From CAZHFW01 sp964531675 (GTDB lineage Bacteria; Planctomycetota; Phycisphaerae; Phycisphaerales; UBA1924): a stretch of 64,000 bases of DNA. The stretch is taken from assembly GCA_964531675.1 (NCBI GenBank), contig CAZHFW010000003.1, forward strand, positions 87,636 to 151,635, in the 5' to 3' direction. The position numbers and the translations under genes were made by a program. Numbering within the stretch: the stretch's first letter is position 1; each line of letters begins with the position of its first letter. The notes under the pieces were generated by a model. It did not search any database. It saw only the letters and a program-made list of their open reading frames with translations, and was not told the DNA's origin. Shown in pieces: positions 42,688 through 50,542 of this stretch.

Positions 42688-43518
42688 TCATCTCTCCGTG
42701 CTCACCCTCGGCTTGGGATCGCGGACTTCCTTCCAATCGTGCACCGTCGTGGTCTTGGACCAGACCGCGACCAGCGAAGCTCCCCCCATGGCGCTGGCCC
42801 GGGATTGCCCGCCGAGCTGAAGATGACCCGTGAACACGCGCTCGGGCCTGGCCCCCAGCGCCACAACCCCCGCTCCCGCCTGAAGTCTGGCCTCCACATT
42901 CCAGATCTGGGTCTCGCTGGTGATGTACTTCCGCAGTTCCACGAGCTGTTCGGGGGTGAACCCGACCGCCTCGGCGATCTTCTGGAGGCCCTCGGCGGGG
43001 ATGGGCTTGGACGCCCGGGCCGAGAGCACCGCCGCCGAGAAGCTCGGGCCGAGTTTGCCTTCGGAGGCCAGATTGCCCGCCATGGTCAGCGCCTCGGGGG
43101 ACGCTGAGTTCACGCTGACCTGGGTGGGCCCGTAGGTCCGGGCCGCCTCACCGGGAGCTGCATTGGCCGCGAGCATCTGGGCGTTGAGGCGATCCCCGCC
43201 CGAGGCGGCGGGGTTGAGGAGCTGGCCCTGACCATCGAACAGGTACACGCTGAGTTCGGTGCCGCCTTCGGCGCGGATGTCAAACACCCGGCCGTCGGGC
43301 GCAATGAACTGGGATGGATCGCGTCCCCGAGCGGTCTTGGTGAAGGCATCGATGAGCTCGCGGACGCCCTTGCCGACGTGGTGCTCGCGATAGGAATCGA
43401 TCTGCCGTTCAATCGTGAGCTGCTGGACGCTCTGGCGTGAGAGCATGAACCCCACCACGATCCCCAGGACCGCGGTGAGCATGACCACCAGAGGCAGCGC
43501 AAAGCCGCGGCGGGTCAT
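42688..43518 (-). CDS. GspK-like minor pseudopilin
   Basis: The ATG at 43518 overlaps the GspJ-like stop (ATGA), giving 276 residues. The N terminus is RRGFALPLVVMLTAVLGIVVG, a prepilin-like helix in which the usual Glu at +5 is absent, as is typical of GspK. The next region (SYREHHVGKGVRELIDAF) and a helix-hairpin-helix-like segment (EGLQKIAEAVGFTPEQLVEL) also match GspK. GspK caps the pseudopilus tip with I and J. The longer open frame upstream to 43965 lies wholly in the GspJ-like gene and is rejected. Confidence 0.85.
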   Translation of the reverse strand: MTRRGFALPLVVMLTAVLGIVVGFMLSRQSVQQLTIERQIDSYREHHVGKGVRELIDAFTKTARGRDPSQFIAPDGRVFDIRAEGGTELSVYLFDGQGQLLNPAASGGDRLNAQMLAANAAPGEAARTYGPTQVSVNSASPEALTMAGNLASEGKLGPSFSAAVLSARASKPIPAEGLQKIAEAVGFTPEQLVELRKYITSETQIWNVEARLQAGAGVVALGARPERVFTGHLQLGGQSRASAMGGASLVAVWSKTTTVHDWKEVRDPKPRVSTER

Positions 43519-44837
43519 CGCTTGCCTCCTTGTCCGCGAACGGGCTGCCCGCCCCGGAGGACGGCCTCGGGGATTGCCGATCCTCTGCCGGGAACGACTG
43601 CGGGACCCGACGCTCCGGACTGTTGCTGTCCATTGACCACCGTCGGACGGAGCAGCTGGAGTTCCACCGCACGCCCCCCGCCGCTCTGGGTCGAGGTCGG
43701 GCGCTCGATCTCGGGCTGCACGACCCAGTCGACCTCGAACATCCACTTGGAATAGATCCCGCTGACCGTCTGGATCTCGAGCGTGATGTACGCCGGGAGC
43801 TCCGCAGCCCAGACGGTGCGGTACGAATCGAAGGGCGTGAGCTGCTGATACGCCTGCCAGCGGGCGTACGAGATGCGATCGGCGATCTTGGTCGGCGGCG
43901 GCAGATTGATCTGCGCGCCCGCGGGCATCACCACATCGCCCGGGATCGGGGGCAGAGGCCTCCACCAGAGCTCGTACGCATCGGGCTCATCTTCGGAAGC
44001 CCCCGCACGACGAGGCTCCGGGCGGAACTCGAACGCGCCGCGGAAAGACCGGAGCGAAGGCATCGATGGCGCCTGGGCCGCGGCGGCCTCGGCTTCCGCG
44101 TCGGATGCGCTGTTCGATCCCGACGCCTTGCCAGACTCCGATGCGGCCTTCCCGCCGGTGGTTCCAAGCTGGGAGGACGGCGTGGGCTCCTTCGTCGGGG
44201 ACTTGGTGGGCGCCTTGGTGGACGCGGTGACCGCGTTTGCTCCGAAGGCGCCGTCCTCGCCACCCATGAACAGGCCAGCATCCTTGGGATAAGGCACTGG
44301 AGGCTGGGAGAGCACGACCTCGAGGCGCTGGGGCATCACTTGGCGTGCGCCGCTGCCTGCGGTGAGGCGCAGGAACATCGGCGTCGCGCCGTCGCGTGAG
44401 TCCGCAGCCAGCAACAGGCGCGGCGCCTCGGTCGTCTTGACCTTGGATCCGCCCCGGTCGGGGTCCTCCGGAACAGCGGGCTCCTGCTCGGGAGCCGGGT
44501 CGGACGTCCCCTGGTTGACCTCGTCCGGATTGTCCTCGTTCCGGGTCGCCCCCGAGACGGGAGCCTTCGAGGCATTGGCGGCGCTGGAAGGCGTCCGCGA
44601 CATCTGCCCCATGGACTGCAGCTCGGGCGGAGGCTTGGTGTCGGAGGTGGAAATCGTCGTCAGCGCCCGCGAGAGCACGTTGTGGATGGTCTCAAGCTGA
44701 GCGATCTCGTGGGCACGCTTGCCAAGCCCCGCGTCCGCCCGGTTGATGGCCGAGAGCACGCCCACCGACGTCAGCACGACGAGCAGGCCGATCGACGCGG
44801 CCATGACGGTTTCGAGCAGCGTGAAGGCCCGCCTCAT
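43515..44837 (-). CDS. GspJ-like minor pseudopilin with long low-complexity insert
   Basis: This 440-residue protein begins with a prepilin motif, MRRAFTLLETVMAASIGLLV, with Glu at +5 after the cleavage site. Normal GspJ proteins are about 200 residues. Here a Ser/Thr/Pro/Lys-rich region (~85-135 and 215-265, e.g. STKAPTKSPTKEPTPSSQ) roughly doubles it. The C-terminal part has beta strands around AELPAYITLEIQTVSGIYSK, as in GspJ. It overlaps the GspI-like gene upstream and the GspK-like gene downstream by 4 nt each. Confidence 0.83.
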   Translation of the reverse strand: MRRAFTLLETVMAASIGLLVVLTSVGVLSAINRADAGLGKRAHEIAQLETIHNVLSRALTTISTSDTKPPPELQSMGQMSRTPSSAANASKAPVSGATRNEDNPDEVNQGTSDPAPEQEPAVPEDPDRGGSKVKTTEAPRLLLAADSRDGATPMFLRLTAGSGARQVMPQRLEVVLSQPPVPYPKDAGLFMGGEDGAFGANAVTASTKAPTKSPTKEPTPSSQLGTTGGKAASESGKASGSNSASDAEAEAAAAQAPSMPSLRSFRGAFEFRPEPRRAGASEDEPDAYELWWRPLPPIPGDVVMPAGAQINLPPPTKIADRISYARWQAYQQLTPFDSYRTVWAAELPAYITLEIQTVSGIYSKWMFEVDWVVQPEIERPTSTQSGGGRAVELQLLRPTVVNGQQQSGASGPAVVPGRGSAIPEAVLRGGQPVRGQGGKR

Positions 44838-45514
44838 CGGGAACCTCCGCTGATCGGCGCGTTGCGTCCGGGGGTGGGCGTCGCGGGCGCGGTCGGTGTG
44901 GGAGTCGGCGTGGCGCGCGATCCCGTCGAAGCCCCGCCCGTCGGCGGCGCCGCGGTCCCGAGCATGGACTCGAGCAGACGCCGCCTTCCCGCGTCGGTGC
45001 TGATCATCCGGTTGATCGCGTCAGGATTGCGGAACGCGGTGGGATCCACGAACCGCCAGAGCGACACCGTCGGCGTCCCCACCGCCAGCTCCCGGCTTCC
45101 TCCCGACTCCTCGCTGAGCCAGACGCGCACCGTCACCATCAGGAATCGATCGGCCCTGTTGATGTTCGACGTGCGTGAGCGGCTGTCATCAACCACCGCG
45201 GGCGTCATGGTCACCGGCTCTTCGCGCAGGTCCCAGCGGAATCGCTCCGACCCGTACTCCAGGGGTGCGCTGGGCGCGGGGAGCGTGTCCTTGTCGTCGA
45301 GGTATTGCAGGATGAGGCGATTGGCCAGCTCGGCACACGCCAGACGCTGCCTGCCGCGCTGCTGGGCCGAGTGCAGATACCCGACCGAGCCGAGCATGGT
45401 GACCACGACCAGCGAGAGCAGCGCCACGGCGCACACGGTCTCGATGAACGTCACGCCGCGCCGGAATCGGCGTCCGCGAGTTTGCGCAGAGGCATGTCGG
45501 GTTCGGGTCTTCAC
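44834..45514 (-). CDS. GspI-like minor pseudopilin
   Basis: The 226-residue protein has a long basic leader ending RFRRG, then the cleaved hydrophobic helix VTFIETVCAVALLSLVVVTM with Glu at +5. A globular part with RLACAELANRLILQYLDD follows, as in GspI. The tail is an unusual Pro/Thr repeat (TPTPTPTAPATPTPGR). A start at 45514 gives a 20-residue leader; inner start codons are possible but not better supported. It starts 63 nt after the GspG-like gene and overlaps the GspJ-like gene by 4 nt. Confidence 0.83.
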   Translation of the reverse strand: MKTRTRHASAQTRGRRFRRGVTFIETVCAVALLSLVVVTMLGSVGYLHSAQQRGRQRLACAELANRLILQYLDDKDTLPAPSAPLEYGSERFRWDLREEPVTMTPAVVDDSRSRTSNINRADRFLMVTVRVWLSEESGGSRELAVGTPTVSLWRFVDPTAFRNPDAINRMISTDAGRRRLLESMLGTAAPPTGGASTGSRATPTPTPTAPATPTPGRNAPISGGSR

Positions 45515-45577
45515 AGCGGGAGGGTGACTCCGTCACGCATCCCGGGCCCGAAGGTTCGGACCGCAGGTTTGGTCGGC

Positions 45578-45991
45578 TTACTTGTCCATCGTCCAGACGC
45601 TGATGTCGTCGGCGGTCCCGCCCTGACCATCATCGCCGAACGAGATCAGGTCATAGGGCTGGTTGTTGGCGCCCGGGACGACGTAGTAGAACGGACGGCC
45701 CCAGCCGTCGCCATTCTTCTTGTCCTCGAGGTACTTGGCCTTCACCAGCGTCGTCAGATCCGGGGGATACGAGCTCTGCTCGAGCTGGTAGGACTGCAAG
45801 GCGGTCTTGATGGTGGCCATGCTGGCCATGGTGGCACGGGCCTTGGCGCGGCCGCCGGCGCCCAGCACGTTCACCGCTGCGACCGCCATGAGCACGCCGA
45901 TGATCGCCAGCACAAGCATGAGCTCGAGCAGCGAGAAACCCCGGCGGGACTTCCGACGGGCATTGATGTGACGAACGGGCCGCGTGCTCAT
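45578..45991 (-). CDS. gspG: GspG-like major pseudopilin
   Basis: This is the main subunit of the type II secretion pseudopilus, 137 residues (ATG at 45991). The prepilin site is RRGFSLLELMLVLAIIGVLM with Glu at +5. The C-terminal domain has the GspG pattern: ALQSYQLEQSSYPPDLTTLV, a long loop with DKKNGDGWGRPFYYVVPG, and a Ca-binding-like end SFGDDGQGGTADDISVW. Length and end are typical. It is the first gene of the minus-strand block G-I-J-K-C-L-M plus TPR, and so the operon promoter should lie in 45992-46289; no clear one was seen. Confidence 0.93.
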   Translation of the reverse strand: MSTRPVRHINARRKSRRGFSLLELMLVLAIIGVLMAVAAVNVLGAGGRAKARATMASMATIKTALQSYQLEQSSYPPDLTTLVKAKYLEDKKNGDGWGRPFYYVVPGANNQPYDLISFGDDGQGGTADDISVWTMDK

Positions 45992-46289
45992 GACAGTTCT
46001 CCGCGAATCTGAACGCCTGGGCGAACCTCCGCACCCGTGATACGCCCGAAAAGCGCACCGGGTCGCGGTCGTTGCACCAGATGTACCCGCGCCGGGGCCG
46101 CGTGGTGGCAAATCCTACCCGGAACGCCCGAGGGACCCGAAAGATACGCCGCCGGCGCCGTCTCGCCGGTGTGCAAGGGGTGCGTTATCCGCCACCGCCC
46201 GGTCCGGGCCTGAATCGTCCGGACTCCGACCGGGGGACCTCAGATCCGCGTCCACTCCCATCGGATCCGGCTTCCAGTGGAGCAGGTAC

Positions 46290-46865
46290 TCAGCGAACCC
46301 AGGCCAGAGCCGCCAGCCGATCGGCCAGGGCTTCCACCTTGGGAGATTCGGGGAGGCCGATCCGGAAGTAGTCCCGTTCCCGGCCGTATTGGATCGCCAG
46401 CAGGGCGATCGGCCGGTCCGGGTTCTCGACGCCCGCCTTAAAGGGATCGATCGCGTCGCCGCCGGTCTCCGAGCCGCGTTGACGGCCCGGCGCATCGGCC
46501 CGGAGCAGACCCGCGTCCTTCACCATGGCCCAGATCTCCTGCCGCTGGGCGTCACGCAGCACGCGCACCACCGGCGGGAAGTCGCGCGTCGACGCGCCCA
46601 GGCCCTGGGCCACCGCCAGGGATCCATCCGCGCCTAGGAGATAGCGCGCCGGACGCTGCCCACGCGGGAACGCATCGGCGCGCATCGTGCCCTTGGCCGG
46701 CGCCAGGACGGTCATCGCCATCGCAAAGTCATCCGGCGGGCGGTCCTGCGTGGAGAGCTGGTCCGCCACCGCCTGACGAGACGAGCACGCCGGCAGAATG
46801 GCGAGGCTCACCAGAAGCAGGGCCGCGATCAGCGATCGGAGAAGCGTGGTCATGCGTGCGCTCAC
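46290..46865 (-). CDS. Small lipoprotein of unknown function
   Basis: This 191-residue protein has a lipoprotein signal (residues ~8-27, LRSLIAALLLVSLAILPACS, Cys as the modified residue). The remainder is a mixed alpha/beta domain with no family I recognise (RYLLGADGSLAVAQGLGAST, then VRVLRDAQRQEIWAMVKDAG, ending VEALADRLAALAWVR). The start is GTG at 46865 (GAGG 4 nt upstream) or ATG at 46853. It follows hisS by 6 nt and is likely co-transcribed with it. Confidence 0.75.
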   Translation of the reverse strand: MSARMTTLLRSLIAALLLVSLAILPACSSRQAVADQLSTQDRPPDDFAMAMTVLAPAKGTMRADAFPRGQRPARYLLGADGSLAVAQGLGASTRDFPPVVRVLRDAQRQEIWAMVKDAGLLRADAPGRQRGSETGGDAIDPFKAGVENPDRPIALLAIQYGRERDYFRIGLPESPKVEALADRLAALAWVR

Positions 46866-46871
46866 GATACC

Positions 46872-48242
46872 TCAACCGAGCATGGCCCGCACCGTCGCGG
46901 GAAGCGCGTCGATCGGGAACTTGTCGGGGCTCTGCACGCCGGTCCGCAGGTCCTTGATCGCGGCCTCGGTCGGGCTCTCGACGATCACCGCGAGCTTGGC
47001 GCCCAGGTTGGTGGCCTCACCCAGAAGCTTGCCGACGTTCTTGGTGGTCTTGTACGTGTGCCGTGCGTGCAGGCCCGGGATCCGACCCGAGGGCGTGGCC
47101 TCGCCGCGCCGGAGCCTGGCGACCAGCTGCTTCATCGTGGCTTCACTCTCGGGATTGGCCGCGATCACGAAGACCTCGGGCCGCTGCCCCGCCTTGGCCA
47201 TGAGTTCGGCGTCCGAGGGCATCAGCCCGCGGTCCTGAAGGACCAGTGCGAGGACGACATCGCCCATGCCAAAGCCCACCGCGGGGGTCGGAGGACCGCC
47301 GAAGAGCTCGATGAGCTTGTCGTAGCGCCCACCGCCCGCGACCGCGCGCTCGCCCCCCACGATGGCCTCAAAGACCACGCCGGTGTAGTACGCCAGGCCG
47401 CGGACGATCGAGAAGTCGTAATCGCACCACTGGACCAGATCCCGGCTCGCCAGCGCGTCATAAAGAAGCTTGAGGTCCTGCACGAGGACATCAAACGTGT
47501 CCTTGCTCAGGGCCGCATGCTCGAAGAACCCGCTCTCCTTGAAGGACTCACCCGAGAAGGGGAAGGTCTTGCGGAGGATCGACTCCAGGGCCGCCATCCC
47601 CTCGGGCGTCGCGCCCAGGGCCAGACCGCCCGCGATGAACTCTTCGGGACGGACCTTGGCCCGCTTGTCGAGCAGGCTGAACATCGCGCCCAGGCTCTCG
47701 GGCGGCGCGATCTGGGTGAGCAGCCGCGCCATGCACCGACGGTCGTTGATGCGGATGCGCACGTCGGAGGGGGTCAGGCCGAGCTGTTCAAGCAGCGCGA
47801 CCAGGCAGGAGATCACCTCGGCGTCGGCGCTGGCCGAGTCGTCGCCGATCAGGTCCACGTTCCACTGGAGGAACTCGCGCAGACGCCCGCGCTGGGGGCG
47901 CTCGGCGCGGAAGAACGGGCCCGCGGTGAACCACTTGGTGGGCTTGGGGAGGCTGGCCGCCTTGGCCGCGTAAAGCCTGGCCAGGGTGGGCGTGAACTCC
48001 GGGCGCAGGGCCATGGTCTTCTCGCCCCCGGCCCGCGTGAAGCTGAAGAGCTCCGAGACGATCCCTTCGCCGCTCTTGACGGTGTAGAGGTCCAGGTGCT
48101 CGAAGGTGGGGCCATCAACCTCTTCAAAGCCGTGGTTGATGCTCACCCGACGCCAGGCCTCGGTGATGAACCGGCGCTTGGCCGCGTCCAACGGGTACAT
48201 GTCGCGGGTGCCAGCGGGAGCTTGGAAAACATGGTCAGCCAT
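46872..48242 (-). CDS. hisS: Histidyl-tRNA synthetase
   Basis: This class II synthetase charges tRNA-His. It is 456 residues, slightly above the usual 420-430. It shows motif 1 around AWRRVSINHGFEEVDGPTFE, motif 2 FFRAERPQRGRLREFLQWNVD, the histidine-specific RGLAYYTGVVFEAI (the conserved HisA box) and motif 3 GVGFGMGDVV-like VGFGMGDVVLALV. The C-terminal anticodon-binding domain (VFVIAANPESEATMKQLVARL and GAKLAVIVES) is present. The lipoprotein gene follows 6 nt after its stop. Confidence 0.95.
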   Translation of the reverse strand: MADHVFQAPAGTRDMYPLDAAKRRFITEAWRRVSINHGFEEVDGPTFEHLDLYTVKSGEGIVSELFSFTRAGGEKTMALRPEFTPTLARLYAAKAASLPKPTKWFTAGPFFRAERPQRGRLREFLQWNVDLIGDDSASADAEVISCLVALLEQLGLTPSDVRIRINDRRCMARLLTQIAPPESLGAMFSLLDKRAKVRPEEFIAGGLALGATPEGMAALESILRKTFPFSGESFKESGFFEHAALSKDTFDVLVQDLKLLYDALASRDLVQWCDYDFSIVRGLAYYTGVVFEAIVGGERAVAGGGRYDKLIELFGGPPTPAVGFGMGDVVLALVLQDRGLMPSDAELMAKAGQRPEVFVIAANPESEATMKQLVARLRRGEATPSGRIPGLHARHTYKTTKNVGKLLGEATNLGAKLAVIVESPTEAAIKDLRTGVQSPDKFPIDALPATVRAMLG

Positions 48243-48404
48243 CGGGCAAGCCTAGGAGTCGGAGGTGCCTGCTTGCGGGGAATCACCGCCCGACCCGGGG
48301 GAGACTTCGCATCCAAACAACATCCGACCACATCAGGTTGACCGGCTTATTCGACTCCGGAGGGGTGAGCCGTCGATACTTTGGAGCGCAGCAACCGCGC
48401 ACGC

Positions 48405-48998
48405 ATGACGCAGGTGATGGAACCAGAGCCCGTGACGCACACGCCCGAGCCGGCACCTTCGGTCCTGACCGGGGCGACCGTAGCCTTTGCGCCCACGCGC
48501 GCCGCCGCCCGCGCCACCCTGGCCCAGGCCTCATCTCTGCTTGACGCGGGCTGGCTCTTCCTCATCGCGGGCCTGGCCTTGCTCGCCGCAGCGGTCCTGA
48601 TCCCCGCGGAGAAGGAAGTCGAAGAGGCACGCTACCTCCGCGATCGCGCCCTGGCATTGGAAGCCCACCGCGCCGAACGCCTCAAGCGGCACGAGGAATA
48701 CCTCGAAGCCCTGAAGGAACAACAGCCCGCGCTGGTGCTCTCGCTGGCTGCGGGCCAGCTCAACCAGATCCCCGCCGACCGCCAGCCCATCGGCGTGACG
48801 CCCGAACAGGTCCGCGCGACCGCGTCGGTGTTCCCGGCGCTGGAGCCGCCGCCGTTGGTCATGCCGGAGCGGCAGGAGCACCACTCGATGCTGGACAAGT
48901 GGACCAGCGACGAGAAGAGCCGGATCTGGGTGATCGCCGCGGGATCTGTGCTGGTGCTGATCGGGCTCCTGCCGCCGACGGTGAACCGGCGCGGGTGA
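48405..48998 (+). CDS. Two-helix membrane protein with coiled coil
   Basis: I do not recognise this protein of about 197 residues (ATG at 48405; a TTG at 48381 is also possible). A membrane helix lies near residues 45-68 (AGWLFLIAGLALLAAAVLIP). It is followed by a charged coiled coil (KEVEEARYLRDRALALEAH, and ERLKRHEEYLEALKEQQ), and a C-terminal second helix (IWVIAAGSVLVLIGLLPP). The layout suggests an inner-membrane protein with the coiled coil outside or between helices. A REPIN-like copy begins 2 nt after its stop codon. Confidence 0.7.
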   Translation: MTQVMEPEPVTHTPEPAPSVLTGATVAFAPTRAAARATLAQASSLLDAGWLFLIAGLALLAAAVLIPAEKEVEEARYLRDRALALEAHRAERLKRHEEYLEALKEQQPALVLSLAAGQLNQIPADRQPIGVTPEQVRATASVFPALEPPPLVMPERQEHHSMLDKWTSDEKSRIWVIAAGSVLVLIGLLPPTVNRRG

Positions 48999-48999
48999 G

Positions 49000-49122
49000 G
49001 CCAACGAGCCCTCCGCGCAAGCGGAGGGTGCGGACGAGACGCGCCGAAATGCGCTCGCACTGGCGGTGTGCGGATTGACGCCCATGTGAAAAACCCTCCG
49101 CTTGCGCGGAGGGCTCGTTGGC
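49000..49122. repeat. Paired inverted hairpin repeat, copy B (REPIN-like)
   Basis: Perfect 30-bp inverted arms at 49000-49029 and 49093-49122, 63-bp spacer. Each arm contains CCCTCCGC, a 4-nt loop, GCGGAGGG. Read on the minus strand, the right arm is followed by TTTTTCAC, so it would act as an intrinsic terminator for leftward transcription. A weaker single hairpin of the same type occurs at 49163-49188. Confidence 0.9.
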
Positions 49123-49258
49123 GTTGGGCTTGATACGCGTTGGTGCGGACGATTGCCCTCGCTTGCGCGAAAGGCTCGGAGGGTGCACAGGGGAGTCGCG
49201 GGTACTCACGTTCGCACGACCCACTGCGCCGAGCCTTCGTGGGTCTTGGCATCCGGCT

Positions 49259-49951
49259 TCAGGTCTTGCCTCGTTTCCGGCTGTCATGCATCGCAACGAT
49301 CCAGAGTCGGCTGTGTGCGACTTCGAGGCGTGGCGCGATCTCGCGGAGTTGATCGAGCTTGGCAAGCTGGACACGGAGTTCGGGCGAGTCGCAGGCAATC
49401 GCGAGGAGCTTGCTTTCCGAGTGGGCCTCTCCGACATGGGCTGCGAGCCAGCGTTCGTAGACGGGATCGGGCGGGTTTTCCTGGGTCCATTCGAACTTGT
49501 CGGCGGGAGGGGACGGGAGGCCGCGTTGTGACAGGCGGCCCGCGATCCACCACAGCGTGCATTCGGGCCAGCCGGAGAGTCTGGACTGCACGACGATCGA
49601 GCCGTCCGCGTGTTCGAGTGCCTGACGGACCTGGTCCCAGGTGATGGTCCTATCCGCCGCTTCCAATCGACGCGTCAGTGCTCGGGCACGGATGGGGTCG
49701 ATCCACGCGTGATTCGCGGTCCACGCCAAGCCGCCGCCGAGAACCAGAGCGGGCAGCCCGGGAAGAAAGCTCGCGACGAGCAGGAACATTGCGATGGTGA
49801 TGTCACCATCGTTGCCCCGGCGGAGCAGGCGGATGACGTTCCAGTCAATGATGGTGACGATCAGAAGCAGGATAGCGAAGACAGCGCTAAGCCAGACGAC
49901 GGTGGAGTCGCGCTTGGTGGGCTTGCTCGGGGCGGGCTCTGGAGCGGGCAT
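49259..49951 (-). CDS. Two-helix membrane protein with cytoplasmic C-terminal domain
   Basis: The 230-residue protein is not recognised. Two membrane helices are visible: ~17-38 (VVWLSAVFAILLLIVTIID) and ~53-77 (IAMFLLVASFLPGLPALVLGGG). A ~150-residue soluble domain follows, rich in Trp/Leu/Arg (TITWDQVRQALEHADGSIVV, LWWIAGRLSQRG), with two Cys near ECTLWW and AIACDSPEL. Start at 49951. It lies 13 nt after the small membrane gene at 49965-50180 on the same strand, suggesting one transcript. Confidence 0.72.
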   Translation of the reverse strand: MPAPEPAPSKPTKRDSTVVWLSAVFAILLLIVTIIDWNVIRLLRRGNDGDITIAMFLLVASFLPGLPALVLGGGLAWTANHAWIDPIRARALTRRLEAADRTITWDQVRQALEHADGSIVVQSRLSGWPECTLWWIAGRLSQRGLPSPPADKFEWTQENPPDPVYERWLAAHVGEAHSESKLLAIACDSPELRVQLAKLDQLREIAPRLEVAHSRLWIVAMHDSRKRGKT

Positions 49952-49964
49952 CGTGGACTCCAGA

Positions 49965-50180
49965 TCACCGCCGCCACATTGTTTCCTGATACGCCGGGCG
50001 GGCGGGTTTGCGGCCGGCCCAGATCTTCAACGCAGCCATGATCGCAAGGAGGATCGGTGCACCGGCCAAGAGCGGCGCGGGGACGACGCCGCCCGTCATC
50101 TTGACGAGCAGGACACCCAAAGCCATCGCGCCGAGGATCGACAGCCATCGATCGATGAAGATGATCGCAGCAGTAGTCAT
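49965..50180 (-). CDS. Small membrane protein
   Basis: From the ATG at 50180 (GGAG 8 nt upstream) the frame gives 71 residues: two hydrophobic helices (~6-25, IIFIDRWLSILGAMALGVLL, and ~32-50, PAPLLAGAPILLAIMAALKI) and a basic tail. I do not recognise it. It directly precedes the other membrane protein gene (13 nt gap) and is preceded upstream by repeat copy C. Confidence 0.65.
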   Translation of the reverse strand: MTTAAIIFIDRWLSILGAMALGVLLVKMTGGVVPAPLLAGAPILLAIMAALKIWAGRKPARPAYQETMWRR

Positions 50181-50230
50181 GCAGCAGACTCCGTTGAACA
50201 TGGTACATCAGGCATGCGGGCGGGGGAAGG

Positions 50231-50517
50231 AGAATTGCCAACGAGCCCTCCGCGCGAGCGGAGGGTGCGGACGAGACGCGCTGAGATGTGCTGAAATGTG
50301 TTCGCGTGGGTGGGGGCAGGCGTGTATGCGAATTGGCGCCCATGTGAAAAACCCTCCGCTTGCGCGGAGGGCTCGTTGGCGTTGGGGGTGACTCGCGTTG
50401 GAGAGGGAGGATTTCTCTCGCTCGCGCGAGAGGCTCGGTCATTCCTCGGGAACGTGGTCGCTGGTCACGATCTCGCGGAACTTCAGGCGGAGCTTCTTGG
50501 TGATCGGGCCCTCGCCG
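50231..50517. repeat. Repeat copy C: REPIN-like pair plus third hairpin and ilvE tail
   Basis: Arms at 50237-50266 and 50351-50380 (30 bp, one mismatch) enclose an 84-bp spacer. A third hairpin with GGCTCGGT lead-out follows at 50414-50438, and then 79 nt matching the ilvE 3' end (50439-50517). Except for the spacer, the unit matches copy D base for base over most of its length, at an offset of 1850 from the right arm on. The right arm is a T-tailed terminator on the minus strand. Confidence 0.9.
50439..50517 (-). pseudogene. Orphan 3' fragment of an ilvE gene
   Basis: On the minus strand these 79 nt encode GEGPITKKLRLKFREIV, TSDHVPEE and a stop: the last 25 residues of the intact ilvE gene (52289-53320) with no amino acid change. 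Only three bases differ (GAG/GAA, CCG/CCA, CTG/CTC), all silent. There is no start or upstream coding part; the fragment joins unrelated sequence at about 50518, 25 nt after the stop of the TPR exoprotein gene. It is a remnant, not a gene. Confidence 0.88.
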
Positions 50518-50542
50518 TGGACGGTGAGCCGGAGCGGGTGAC

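Noticed and set aside
42688..43965. Longer start for the GspK-like gene
   Set aside because: The added region lies within the GspJ-like gene in another frame; the ATGA overlap at 43518 is the natural start.
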